A DNA stretch of 64,000 nucleotides from Microbacterium proteolyticum (GTDB taxonomy: Bacteria > Actinomycetota > Actinomycetes > Actinomycetales > Microbacteriaceae), in assembly GCF_029639405.1 (NCBI RefSeq), contig NZ_CP121274.1, forward strand, positions 2,232,001-2,296,000. The letters are read 5' to 3'. Made by a program: the position numbers and the translations under genes. The notes beneath the pieces are model-generated. The model had not been told where the DNA came from and ran no database searches. It was given only the letters and a program-made list of their open reading frames with translations. This document shows positions 38,753 to 46,408 of the stretch, piece by piece. Each line of letters begins with the position of its first letter. The first letter of the stretch is position 1.

Positions 38753-39202
38753 ATGCCTATCGGTTATGTAACCCAGTCGTGGGTGAACAACGACGCGTCT
38801 AAGCCTCTGAACGCGGTCCGCCTCACTCACATCGAAGATGGCGTCAAGGCGTCCGCGGATGGTGTCGATGCGGTCAGCGCGACCATCGCCGGCCGCCTGT
38901 CGGATGCCACCCTTAAGTCCACATTCGTATCGCTCACCGCTGCCGCGAAGAACCCGGACCTGCTGATTGCTGGCAGTATCACTCGAGACTCGAATCAGGC
39001 GGTCACGTCGGCTGCCGTCGTCTGGCCGGATGGGACCCCTGGCACTTTTACTGCTCTGGTGCTGTCTACGGCGTTCCCTGGTGCTGTCGATTCATACAAG
39101 ATCACGTACGGCTCGCCCGTCACCAAGACCTTCACGCAGCCGACGGTCACGCGGAACACGGCCGGCGCCGTCACGAACGTTCCGCAGATTGTGGTGAGCT
39201 GA
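38753..39202 (+). CDS. tail fibre-like protein
   Basis: A 149-aa protein starting MPIGYVTQSWVNNDASKPLN, with HIEDGVKASADGVDAVSATI, a typical fibre-tip start, and a Ser/Thr-rich beta C-terminus. It lies directly before the deacetylase-like fibre protein and may form its shaft. Confidence 0.6.
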   Translation: MPIGYVTQSWVNNDASKPLNAVRLTHIEDGVKASADGVDAVSATIAGRLSDATLKSTFVSLTAAAKNPDLLIAGSITRDSNQAVTSAAVVWPDGTPGTFTALVLSTAFPGAVDSYKITYGSPVTKTFTQPTVTRNTAGAVTNVPQIVVS

Positions 39203-39203
39203 C

Positions 39204-40550
39204 ATGGGCCTCCTCGACGTTCCTGCGGTCACCCTTGCGAATCTCGCCGCCGCGATGGGGTCGGCGGTGACCACGCTTGGTTCTCCCCTACAGGCGGGCA
39301 TTGACGCGAACTACCAGCGATTCACCCCCCGCTCGGGTCGGGTGAATCTGCACTATGCAGACAAGCCCGTCGTCTCCCTCCGCGTGGACGACTCCAGCAC
39401 GCCGGACTACACGATGGCCACGCTCATGACTGCCCGCGGTCTCGTCGGCACGTTCGCGATCATCTGGCAGCGGGTGCTCGACGGCACCGGAACGACCCTC
39501 GCGCAGTACCTCGAGATGCAGCGGAACGGTCACCAGCTTGCCGTGCACGCGCGGTCGGCGACTTCGCACGGTGTCGCACCGGCGAACTTCGCCGCGTTCC
39601 TCGACGAGGTTTACACCGCGCGCCAGGAGATGATGACCGCGGGTCTGATCGTCGACCACCACATCGCCCCCGGCCCGTGGGGCACGGACCCGAACAGCCC
39701 GTACTACTTCGACAGCCTGAAGAAGCTGGACACCCCAGAGGGGCGTTACCTGCGGTCGATCTACCAGACCAGCGACTCGTACCTCCTCGACTCGATGACG
39801 GGCCTGACTGGCGACCCGCGGCCGATTCCCGCGATGTCGGAGTACGCCGCGCATCACACGACGTGGGAAACGAACACCCTGTCGGACATCACGAACCAGA
39901 TCGAGAAGCTGAAGGCGCGGTCGCAGCCGTCGTCGATGCAGGTCCTGACGCACGGGTACACGCTGGACGCGTCGACTGGTTCGAGCGTGTCGACGGCAAC
40001 GTACACCGCGTGGCTGGACTACCTCGCCGCGGAGCGCGACGCTGGCCGGCTGTACGTGATGACGGAGTCCGCCGCGCTGCTCGCCCGCCCTGGCGCCCGG
40101 CTGAACCTGTTCGGTGACGCGAGCTTCGAGAAGTTCACCACAACCCCGGCGCAGTCTGAGTGGCTAGGCGGCACGGGATCGTCGTCGACCGCGGGGGAGA
40201 CCTCCGGTAACGCGGTGGCCCTGGCATCGGGTATTGGGAACGGCATCTACCAGTACGTCCGCGCGGTCGACGGATACCGGTCGATGGAGATTACCGCCCG
40301 AGTGAAGCACATCAGCGGCACCTCGCCCGGCACGGCTCGCCTGCTCGTGCAGTACACCGGAGGCAACCCTGACGGGTCGAATGCCGCTAACGTGCAGAAG
40401 ACCCTCTCTCTCACGGCCGGGTCGGGGTGGCAAACGATCCGCATGCCGTTCGGAATCCTTCCCGGCATGTCGGCCGCGAAGGTGCAGCTCATCAACAACA
40501 CCACCGGTTCGGTGATCGCATTCGACGACGCCGCACTTCGCGTCTGCTGA
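39204..40550 (+). CDS. tail protein with NodB/polysaccharide-deacetylase-like domain
   Basis: A 448-aa protein. Residues 45-285 resemble the NodB fold: VVSLRVDDSSTPDYTMATLM (Asp-Asp motif), LMTARGLVGTFAIIW, and NGHQLAVHARSATSHG with two His for the metal site; a further HIAPGPWG and LTHGYT follow. The last 140 residues (FEKFTTTPAQSEWLGG...FDDAALRVC) look like a jelly-roll carbohydrate-binding module. It probably trims or binds host surface glycans during adsorption. Confidence 0.7.
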   Translation: MGLLDVPAVTLANLAAAMGSAVTTLGSPLQAGIDANYQRFTPRSGRVNLHYADKPVVSLRVDDSSTPDYTMATLMTARGLVGTFAIIWQRVLDGTGTTLAQYLEMQRNGHQLAVHARSATSHGVAPANFAAFLDEVYTARQEMMTAGLIVDHHIAPGPWGTDPNSPYYFDSLKKLDTPEGRYLRSIYQTSDSYLLDSMTGLTGDPRPIPAMSEYAAHHTTWETNTLSDITNQIEKLKARSQPSSMQVLTHGYTLDASTGSSVSTATYTAWLDYLAAERDAGRLYVMTESAALLARPGARLNLFGDASFEKFTTTPAQSEWLGGTGSSSTAGETSGNAVALASGIGNGIYQYVRAVDGYRSMEITARVKHISGTSPGTARLLVQYTGGNPDGSNAANVQKTLSLTAGSGWQTIRMPFGILPGMSAAKVQLINNTTGSVIAFDDAALRVC

Positions 40551-40560
40551 CGCCCCACGA

Positions 40561-40608
40561 ACGAAACGCCCCCAGCGCCTCATTCCGAGGTCGCTGGGGG
40601 CGTTTCGT
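40561..40608 (+). terminator. strong bidirectional terminator
   Basis: ACGAAACGCCCCCAGCG (40,561-40,577) pairs perfectly with CGCTGGGGGCGTTTCGT (40,592-40,608). It separates the rightward late operon from the leftward right-arm genes. Confidence 0.9.
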
Positions 40609-40611
40609 CGT

Positions 40612-40854
40612 TCACCAGGCGCGGCTCTGCTGGTCCGTGATCTCGTGCTCCTCACAGCAGTACACGGACCCGTCGATCGTGGGGATGTCGCACAACCTGC
40701 ACCGGCCCTCCTCCGTGCCGCGCAGTAACCGCAGGTACGTGGCCTTCCACGACGACGGCAGAAGCGGGACCAGAGCGAACGCGAACAGCAGCACACCGCC
40801 CGCACCGAGGATCAGGCCGAGAAGGCCGTGGATATCGAGAGCGATGATGCTCAC
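40612..40854 (-). CDS. 80-aa membrane protein with Cys-rich tail
   Basis: ATG 40,854. One or two membrane segments (GLLGLILGAGGVLLFAFALV) are followed by a soluble tail with CRLCDIPTIDGSVYCCEEHE, a likely zinc site. The stop lies next to the bidirectional terminator. Function unknown. Confidence 0.6.
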   Translation of the reverse strand: MSIIALDIHGLLGLILGAGGVLLFAFALVPLLPSSWKATYLRLLRGTEEGRCRLCDIPTIDGSVYCCEEHEITDQQSRAW

Positions 40855-40943
40855 TACGACCGCTGCACCGCAGGCCGTGAGGATGATGGAACGAATGGTG
40901 GAGCCTCCCCAGGAAGGTTCGATGGTAACCCCGCCGGGGACGG

Positions 40944-41240
40944 TCAGGGGTCGTTTCGGATGGTCACCGCGTTACGCCACACAACCGGCTCCCAATGATC
41001 ACCACCCACATCCACCGCCACGATCACAACCCGATCATTCGCACCCACAGCGACACCCGGCTCACGAGTAGACGGCCTGTCACGCCACGGAACCCACACC
41101 CACACAGGACGCGGAACCTTGAACCACTCCACCGGCTGCGAACCCCACGCCGGTTGAGGAATCGTGCACGGCGCCAACCTTGCAAGCGTCTGCTCGAGCT
41201 TCCCATCCGTGACCTTCGTCGAACCCATGCCGGCGACCAT
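40944..41240 (-). CDS. 98-aa hypothetical phage protein
   Basis: ATG 41,240 is chosen because the sequence looks conserved from there (ATG 41,228 is an alternative). The body PVWVWVPWRDRPSTREPGVA then RVVIVAVDVGGDHWEPVVWR is distinctive and I recall similar proteins in actinophages. Function unknown. Confidence 0.55.
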   Translation of the reverse strand: MVAGMGSTKVTDGKLEQTLARLAPCTIPQPAWGSQPVEWFKVPRPVWVWVPWRDRPSTREPGVAVGANDRVVIVAVDVGGDHWEPVVWRNAVTIRNDP

Positions 41241-41407
41241 ACGCGCGACCACCGACACGAACCGCAGCCGACTTGTAGTTGCCGCGTGACACTCCAAGCC
41301 GGGACCGGTTCCACTTGCAATAGAACACAATTAATACGATTCGCGCGGGCTACACGAACCGTAGCCAGATCAGCGGATCTGTGCACAGGGGCGAGGTAAT
41401 CAGCGGA

Positions 41408-41435
41408 CGGCTTATATGACCGGATGCATAAGCCG
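41408..41435 (-). terminator. hairpin ending the leftward small-gene operon
   Basis: CGGCTTAT (41,408-41,415) pairs with ATAAGCCG (41,428-41,435), just after the stop of the gene ending at 41,439 (leftward direction). Confidence 0.5.
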
Positions 41436-41438
41436 CTC

Positions 41439-41597
41439 CTACCTGTCGAGCTTTCGGACGAGCCACGCGACCATCGGCTCAAGCCACCGGTAGACAAGCT
41501 CGTACTTGATGCGACGCCACGCGATGCGACCCTGCGCCTGAACGCGCACCTCGCGCACATGCTTCACGTCGCCGTAGATGACCTCATGCAGGCTCAT
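41439..41597 (-). CDS. 52-aa hypothetical protein
   Basis: ATG 41,597 overlaps the previous stop (TGATG). Basic, aromatic product (MSLHEVIYGDVKHVREVRVQ...WRRIKYELVYRWLEPMVAWL). Last gene of the four-gene leftward operon. Function unknown. Confidence 0.5.
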   Translation of the reverse strand: MSLHEVIYGDVKHVREVRVQAQGRIAWRRIKYELVYRWLEPMVAWLVRKLDR

Positions 41598-41773
41598 CAC
41601 CCGGCCCGCCTTAGTTCCTCTTGGAACAGCCGCACCTGCTCGTCGTGAAGAGGGCCAGATAGTCTGTCGTGCAACCACGAGCGGATCTCGAGTGTCCACC
41701 AATATCGCGAGGTGCCGAAATCGGTACCGCACGCCGAGCATGCCATTCCTTTGTCGCGCATGTCACCGATCAT
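41597..41773 (-). CDS. 58-aa Cys-containing hypothetical protein
   Basis: Start ATG 41,773 or 41,761 (MRDKGMACSACGTDFGTSRY). The product has one CxxC and a helical C-terminus (LHDEQVRLFQEELRRAG). Tight overlap with the next gene supports it. Function unknown. Confidence 0.5.
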   Translation of the reverse strand: MIGDMRDKGMACSACGTDFGTSRYWWTLEIRSWLHDRLSGPLHDEQVRLFQEELRRAG

Positions 41774-41800
41774 CCCTTGTTGCGGGCCGCATGGCGTTCA

Positions 41801-41941
41801 TCAGAACGGATACCTCGCCTCAACCCATCGCAAGATGCGCTTCTGTACTACCTCATTGAGGGGTTCGAGCGCATCGACGATGGCCTGCATGGACGCAAGC
41901 TCTGTGTCCACGTCGGCTTCGTCAGTCTCTGCATCGCTCAT
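41801..41941 (-). CDS. 46-aa acidic helical protein
   Basis: ATG 41,941 has GGAGAGAAGGAAG upstream and overlaps the previous stop. Product MSDAETDEADVDTELASMQA followed by a helical segment ending RILRWVEARYPF. Possibly a small regulator or partner of a DNA-binding protein. Confidence 0.55.
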   Translation of the reverse strand: MSDAETDEADVDTELASMQAIVDALEPLNEVVQKRILRWVEARYPF

Positions 41942-42282
41942 CGTGCTTCCTTCTCTCCTGTGGTGGCGGGCAGGGCGAGCCACATCGCCGTGCCGCACTT
42001 GACGGCAGCGTCGGTTGTCCGGTGGCCGTGACTGTGCTCGCATCGAGCGAACGGCTCATCACCCAGACGTGGTGCCAGTGTCGCGCGCCACGTCTGCCGC
42101 GTGATCCGACCGGATGCCTCATGAAAGAGGGGAATCACGAGCACTTTGGCTGCACCCTGATCCATCACAGCGCCTTCGTTCGTTGACATCTGTTCGTTGC
42201 CGTTGGCGCAGACTCCGTTGTCTGCGTGACATCTTCTGAGTGCTTGGGTCACCGCCACCGGCCTGGGGGAGTTCGTTTCCAT
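41938..42282 (-). CDS. 114-aa Cys/His protein, predicted leaderless
   Basis: ATG 42,282 is selected because it lies 7 nt after the -10 box of the promoter at 42,283-42,318; later in-frame ATGs (42,189, 42,165) are possible. The C-terminal half TRQTWRATLAPRLGD...CEHSHGHRTTDAAVKCGTAM looks like a conserved actinobacterial Cys/His motif. First gene of the four-gene leftward operon. Confidence 0.6.
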   Translation of the reverse strand: METNSPRPVAVTQALRRCHADNGVCANGNEQMSTNEGAVMDQGAAKVLVIPLFHEASGRITRQTWRATLAPRLGDEPFARCEHSHGHRTTDAAVKCGTAMWLALPATTGEKEAR

Positions 42283-42318
42283 GTCGATCACACTAGCCAT
42301 GATCCGTCCGGATCACAA
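42283..42318 (-). promoter_or_regulatory. leftward leaderless promoter with three GATC sites
   Basis: -35 TTGTGA (42,318-42,313) and -10 TAGTGT (42,295-42,290) are 17 bp apart, with ATG at 42,282 7 nt later. GATC at 42,286, 42,301 and 42,311 has the same 15/10 spacing as the copy at 335-370, and 24 of the 33 bases of that array match. Confidence 0.7.
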
Positions 42319-42319
42319 G

Positions 42320-43597
42320 TCACTGTTGCAGCATCGGGAACCCGAGCAGACCGGACACGCGCGTCATACCATCCCGAGCACGCGCATCATCCGCACCCGA
42401 CGCATACGACCGCGACATCGCACGCGACGAATGACCCACAATCCGCTGAATCACATCCTCCGGAACGTTCGCCGCATACAACAGATCCACCGTCGTGTGC
42501 CGCGCATCATGCAACCTCACCCGCGGCTTACTGATCCCCGCCTGCTTCAACGCGGCAGGCCACGCCTTCGACGCCTTATCCGGGTCGATCGGGCTGCCAT
42601 CCGGGTTCGTGAACACCAGTCCCCACTCATTCCCCGGAGTGTTGGCCAGCACCCACTGCAACAGCGAATACAGCGGCTCGACAAGAGGGATGACACGCCA
42701 CCCAGCCTTCGACTTCGGCCGTGTCAAATACAGCCCGTTCGACAGGTGCCGGTACTCGTAATCCGCGGGCACATCCAGCCACCGGTCAGGGCACGCGTGC
42801 CCACGAATGAACCCGCACGAGTATCCGGTGCGCGACGACTCACACCCGTGCGACCATCCGAGCCGCTGCAACTGCCACGACAACTCGATGCGCGGCGAAC
42901 CATCGAAGTGGATGCTGTCCCACTCGAAACCCAGCACTTCACCACGCCGCGCACCCGTCAGGATGAATGTCGCCCACAGCGCACCCTCCACGGTCCCATC
43001 GAGCGCGTTCACGAGCCGGCGCGCCTCATCCACGGTGAGCACGTCCAGGCGCGCTACAGCCTTACGTGGCGCGTCCATCAGCTCACACGGGTTACGGCCG
43101 ATGCGACCCTCACGTTCCGCCTGACGCAACGCCGCAGACAGGACACTGAACACGTTCCGCTGCGATGTTGACGACGCACCATCTGCCTGCATCTTCGCCG
43201 TCACCCTGCGAATATCCGTCGGCGTCAGCTTGTCCAGGCGCGTCCGACCGATCACCGGGATCACATGCGTTGCCACCACAGACCGGTACGACACCATCGT
43301 CTTCGGGCGACGCTCATGCGGTGCGATCTCCCGCAACCAATAGTTCAACCAGGAGGCGGTGGTCTGTGACGCGGTCGGGAGGTCGCCGCGCTCCTCAAGC
43401 TGCTTTCGGAAGGCGTTCATCTCACGGATGACCTTCGCCTTGTCCTTACTGCGGATCACACGGCGCCGACGTTTCGGTGTGCCGTCCGGGTTGTTCTCGC
43501 GTGGGGGAAGCTCGAGCCGACCAACCCACAGCCCCTTCGCCTCATCGAACGCGAGGGAGCCTTCGCCTTTACCGCGTGCCACCAGACTCCCGTTCAC
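42320..43597 (-). CDS. int: tyrosine-family phage integrase
   Basis: A 425-aa protein from GTG 43,597 (an ATG 43,690 would extend far into the upstream gene). N-terminal arm-binding region (KGEGSLAFDEAKGLWVGRLE), core-binding domain (TMVSYRSVVATHVIPVIGRT), and a catalytic domain with Arg217 (LTGARRGEVL), HDARHT (His364, Arg367), VGHSS (His389) and Tyr398. An insert of about 25 residues with three Cys follows strand 1 of the catalytic domain. It recombines attP with the tRNA 3' end beside it. Confidence 0.92.
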   Translation of the reverse strand: MNGSLVARGKGEGSLAFDEAKGLWVGRLELPPRENNPDGTPKRRRRVIRSKDKAKVIREMNAFRKQLEERGDLPTASQTTASWLNYWLREIAPHERRPKTMVSYRSVVATHVIPVIGRTRLDKLTPTDIRRVTAKMQADGASSTSQRNVFSVLSAALRQAEREGRIGRNPCELMDAPRKAVARLDVLTVDEARRLVNALDGTVEGALWATFILTGARRGEVLGFEWDSIHFDGSPRIELSWQLQRLGWSHGCESSRTGYSCGFIRGHACPDRWLDVPADYEYRHLSNGLYLTRPKSKAGWRVIPLVEPLYSLLQWVLANTPGNEWGLVFTNPDGSPIDPDKASKAWPAALKQAGISKPRVRLHDARHTTVDLLYAANVPEDVIQRIVGHSSRAMSRSYASGADDARARDGMTRVSGLLGFPMLQQ

Positions 43598-44213
43598 TCG
43601 AGCCGTGCCATTCGTTGAATAGGTCGACAGCAGCGCCAGGCTTGCAGTCTGGACACCCTCCGCACGGCTTGTCCGGGGTGCCGGTGTCACATGGACGACT
43701 AAATTGTGGCGCCGTCCACGTCAGCAGCACGCATCCAAATGGCGGGCGATCGCCCTTTGGGCCAATCACGGCGTCTGGCCTGCTGAATCGCATCCGCCCG
43801 GGCAGGAAGCGCGTGCGGAGCGGCGAGGACTCCTTGTCGCGGTATGGCTCGACAAGTTCTTGCCACCAACGCTGTTCCGGCCGGTTTGCGGGAAGTAGCA
43901 TCACAATCCCGCGAGTGTCCGGCCATTCCTGCCATGCCTTCGAAACCCATGCGTGCAGGTCTGAGTAGGGAGGGTTGCACCACACTCGTTCGCCAGCCCA
44001 CGACTGAGCGAGACCGTCGTCCGCGCGGGTGTAGTACCTCGCCGCCTTTGCGTTGTGCGGGGCCGCCGCGACGTCGAGAGTAAACGGCTCGCCGTACCTG
44101 GTCTCAAGATCCCGAACGAACTGTGGGTCGGTTCCCCTGTCGTCCACCTCATCGAGAGCGCCGCGTGCGCCCGTCTGCTGCGGGTGGTTCCGCGCCTTAA
44201 ACCCGGAGAGCAT
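43569..44213 (-). CDS. DNA N6-adenine methyltransferase (phage Dam family)
   Basis: A 214-aa protein with the layout of the phage Dam family (PF05869 type): DPQFVRDLETRYGEPFTLDV, AAAPHNAKAARYYT, VWCNPPYSDLHAWVSKAW (catalytic NPPY) and GIVMLLPANRPEQRWWQELV, then FLPGRMRFSRPDAV. The target is not known but GATC is common for the family. It overlaps its neighbours and lies beside integrase. It may protect phage DNA or control GATC-containing promoters. Confidence 0.85.
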   Translation of the reverse strand: MLSGFKARNHPQQTGARGALDEVDDRGTDPQFVRDLETRYGEPFTLDVAAAPHNAKAARYYTRADDGLAQSWAGERVWCNPPYSDLHAWVSKAWQEWPDTRGIVMLLPANRPEQRWWQELVEPYRDKESSPLRTRFLPGRMRFSRPDAVIGPKGDRPPFGCVLLTWTAPQFSRPCDTGTPDKPCGGCPDCKPGAAVDLFNEWHGSSERESGGTR

Positions 44214-44965
44214 CAGGCGCCTCGACCGGCTTCTAGTGCGGCGCGCGCCATTTTTCGGTAGTCCTCGATGCCGTAGGTGCCGTTCTGGTACTCGGGATCG
44301 TCTTTGGCGATGGCGTGCGCGGCGGCATCTACCTGGGCGTCGGTCGGTTCGGTGACCGTCCCGCGTAGGCGAACCTCGCCCGAGAACACCGGCACCAGTT
44401 CGGGATACGCCTCGATGATCCGATCAGCAGCACGGGCGAACGTACCCTCGTCGTGCACGTTGTGCTTGCTCAGGAGGATCGCCAGGTTCAGCTGTGCGGC
44501 CTGCTCGGGCGAGTCCGAGTCGGGAGCGTGATCGGGTCGCGTGGTGGTGCGGTAACGCAACTCCGCCTCGATCTCCGCCATGATCGCTCGCTTCATGTAC
44601 GACATCGCGACGTCGGGCATACCGTGCGACCCCTGGCACTTCGGCTTGTGGCACTCGGGCCACTCGAACTCGACGGCCTCACGACTGATGCCCGCATTGT
44701 CTGCTGCCGCCCACAGGCGCCCCATGAGCGCCTTCACATCGCTGTCGGGTGCTTCGCGTACGTCGTCGGCGGGCGGGGAAGACAGGAACCCGGAAGCCGA
44801 CGACGACAGCACCGATCCGGTTAGCACGTCCCGGAGCGCCTCGATGACGCCCTCAGCTTCGGCACGAGTCACGTCGAACCCGGTGACGAACTGACCCCGC
44901 TCGATGGACACCTGGAACCGGTCGTCCCGGTACGGGGCCGCAGTGACCTGCCAGTCGGCACTCAA
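44213..44965 (-). CDS. hypothetical phage protein with repeat modules A and B
   Basis: A 250-aa protein, start inferred as TTG 44,965 overlapping the previous stop. It contains SSPPADDVREA and VRLRGTVTEP, encoded by repeat modules A and B, plus a helical centre with CHKPKCQGSHG. Similar wording occurs at the left end (3,114-3,578). Function unknown. Confidence 0.55.
   Translation of the reverse strand: MSADWQVTAAPYRDDRFQVSIERGQFVTGFDVTRAEAEGVIEALRDVLTGSVLSSSASGFLSSPPADDVREAPDSDVKALMGRLWAAADNAGISREAVEFEWPECHKPKCQGSHGMPDVAMSYMKRAIMAEIEAELRYRTTTRPDHAPDSDSPEQAAQLNLAILLSKHNVHDEGTFARAADRIIEAYPELVPVFSGEVRLRGTVTEPTDAQVDAAAHAIAKDDPEYQNGTYGIEDYRKMARAALEAGRGA
44346..44781 (-). repeat. dispersed repeat modules B (44346-44378) and A (44751-44781)
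   Basis: Module A is identical over 31 bp to 3,301-3,331; module B differs from 3,419-3,451 by one base. The copies lie in a leftward gene, so they are inverted relative to the left copy. Confidence 0.85.
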
Positions 44966-45657
44966 CGGGTCACCGCCACGGCGATACCCAGCTCCACGAC
45001 CACCAGGAACCCGAGAACCCCGTCCAGGCCGAACTCGCGCAGCCACGCGGTGAGAGCTTCGCGCACCTCGCGAGCCGCATCCGCAGTTAGGTGCATCCGC
45101 CGCTCGTCGTCGTACCCGAGCCACACTCGGAACTCTGTGGCGAGCGATGATTCCTGCACCGTGATCGTGCGCACCGGTTGCCCGGTGTAGTCCGCGTTGG
45201 GAATGCGCCAGATCGCAAACCCTGCGGACGTCTCCGCGCGCTTGACTTCGGTCGGTTCGGTGACCGTCCCGCGTAGACGAACCTCGAACCGGGGATCAGC
45301 GAGGATCACTTCGGCAATGCCCCGGCAATCGGCAAGGACGGCACGTTCGTGGTGATCGCATTCCCAGATCACTCGCGCCAGTGCTTCGCGTACGTCGTCG
45401 GTGGGCGGGGAAGACAGGGCATCGGGCGGGGGGATCTTATAGTCCTCACTGCCCAGCCAGAGAACCCTCACGCCGGATTCTGTCGACTGCCAGAGGATGG
45501 TCTCGGACTCTTCGAGCGGCGGATCACCGCTCGTGTCGAGGTTGTCCCACAGGCCCGTCACGGCCCGACGCCACACCTCGCCGCTACCATCCATCACGAC
45601 AGAACGCGTCGGCAGGTCGTCGATCTCAGCGACGGTCCTTAGCACCTTGTTATCCAT
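44962..45657 (-). CDS. hypothetical phage protein with repeat modules A and B
   Basis: A 231-aa protein from ATG 45,657, chosen because its start MDNKVLRTVAEIDDLPTRSV aligns with that of the 3,575-4,093 protein. A GTG at 45,765, just after a GATC array, is an alternative. It carries SSPPTDDVREA and FEVRLRGTVTEP and ends with a hydrophobic stretch. It is the last phage gene before the attachment site. Confidence 0.55.
   Translation of the reverse strand: MDNKVLRTVAEIDDLPTRSVVMDGSGEVWRRAVTGLWDNLDTSGDPPLEESETILWQSTESGVRVLWLGSEDYKIPPPDALSSPPTDDVREALARVIWECDHHERAVLADCRGIAEVILADPRFEVRLRGTVTEPTEVKRAETSAGFAIWRIPNADYTGQPVRTITVQESSLATEFRVWLGYDDERRMHLTADAAREVREALTAWLREFGLDGVLGFLVVVELGIAVAVTR
45254..45413 (-). 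repeat. dispersed repeat modules B (45254-45292) and A (45383-45413)
   Basis: Both differ by one base from the left copies. Module B here shares the longer 39-bp match (including CCGGTTCG) with 3,413-3,451. Confidence 0.85.
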
Positions 45658-45772
45658 ATGGAAATGGTACGCCTGATCCGTGCTGATAACAAGAGCGTGC
45701 CCTGTGGTGTGCCCATTGTGTGCCCGGGTATACCCGAAGACACCATGCAACTCCCGCGGAATCACGCGGTCT

Positions 45773-45801
45773 GATCACGTTCTGTCTGATCAGTGTAGAT
45801 C
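45773..45801 (-). promoter_or_regulatory. third GATC array, beside the attachment site
   Basis: GATC at 45,773, 45,788 and 45,798 reproduces the 15/10 spacing of the two promoters above, but the -35 and -10 boxes are not conserved. It may be an operator, a weak promoter for the leftward gene ending at 44,962, or a site used in integration control. Confidence 0.5.
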
Positions 45802-45825
45802 AGGCGTTGAGTTCCGGTACCAAAG

Positions 45826-45856
45826 GTCGCAGGTTCGATTCCTGTCGGGGGCACCA
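45826..45856 (+). other. attR: 3' end of a tRNA gene at the prophage-host junction
   Basis: GCAGG-TTCGATT-CCTGT forms a perfect T-arm (one G-U), followed by CGGGGGC, discriminator A and CCA at 45,854-45,856. No 5' half precedes it, so it is the tRNA fragment left at the right junction. The intact gene should lie left of the window. The acceptor strand predicts a tRNA beginning GCCCCCG (Arg and Lys are candidates). Confidence 0.82.
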
Positions 45857-45861
45857 CCGGT

Positions 45862-45898
45862 AAGGCTCCGATCACTCGCTCGCGAGGGTCGGAGCCTT
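45862..45898 (+). terminator. host terminator after the tRNA
   Basis: AAGGCTCCGA (45,862-45,871) pairs with TCGGAGCCTT (45,889-45,898). It is the original terminator of the tRNA gene, now separated from the gene by the prophage. Confidence 0.85.
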
Positions 45899-46116
45899 CG
45901 TGTTTCGGTGGCGTCTCGACCGCCGCGGACCGCCGCCGCGCCGAGAACAGGCGCCGCGTCGAGAACAGGCCGATCCGGCCGACAACCGCCTGTCGTCGTT
46001 ACATCCCCTGTTCTCGTGACACGACGACTCCGACCGCCGCGCTCGCCGTTGTCAAGACCTTCCGCCCGATCGGCGTGGGACTGGCATCCTGACCTCACCC
46101 TCCCGAAAGGACTGTC
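45899..46116. other. host intergenic region
   Basis: No gene seen. It contains a CGCCGCGC-rich stretch and, upstream of 46,117, the ribosome site GAAAGGAC. A promoter is likely but not clear. Confidence 0.4.
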
Positions 46117-46371
46117 ATGAGCATCGGAGCCGGAATCGCGCTGATCGTCATCGGCGCCATCCTCGCGTTCGCCGTGGATCTTCCGAACGACTACGTCGAT
46201 CTCACGACGATCGGTCACATCATGATGGGCGCGGGGGCCGTCGTCTTCATCATCGGACTGGTGCTCCTCGTGCGCCGTCGGCAGACCGACACGGTGACGC
46301 GCACCGAGGGCGTCGGCGGCGCGCAGGTCACCCGTTCGACCACCCGGTCGTCGAACGACGACCTCGTCTGA
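46117..46371 (+). CDS. DUF6458 membrane protein
   Basis: An 84-aa protein with two membrane helices (IGAGIALIVIGAILAFAV and IGHIMMGAGAVVFIIGLVLL) and a polar Thr/Arg tail, matching DUF6458 of actinobacteria. RBS GAAAGGA. Role unknown; likely in the cell envelope. Confidence 0.82.
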   Translation: MSIGAGIALIVIGAILAFAVDLPNDYVDLTTIGHIMMGAGAVVFIIGLVLLVRRRQTDTVTRTEGVGGAQVTRSTTRSSNDDLV

Positions 46372-46408
46372 CCCTTCCGCGGGGGGCGTACGACCCCTGA
46401 GGACACCT

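Noticed and set aside
45773..45801. Calling the third GATC array a leaderless promoter
   Set aside because: The -10 and -35 hexamers seen in the other copies are missing, and no ATG or GTG lies 7 nt downstream of a TAGTGT.
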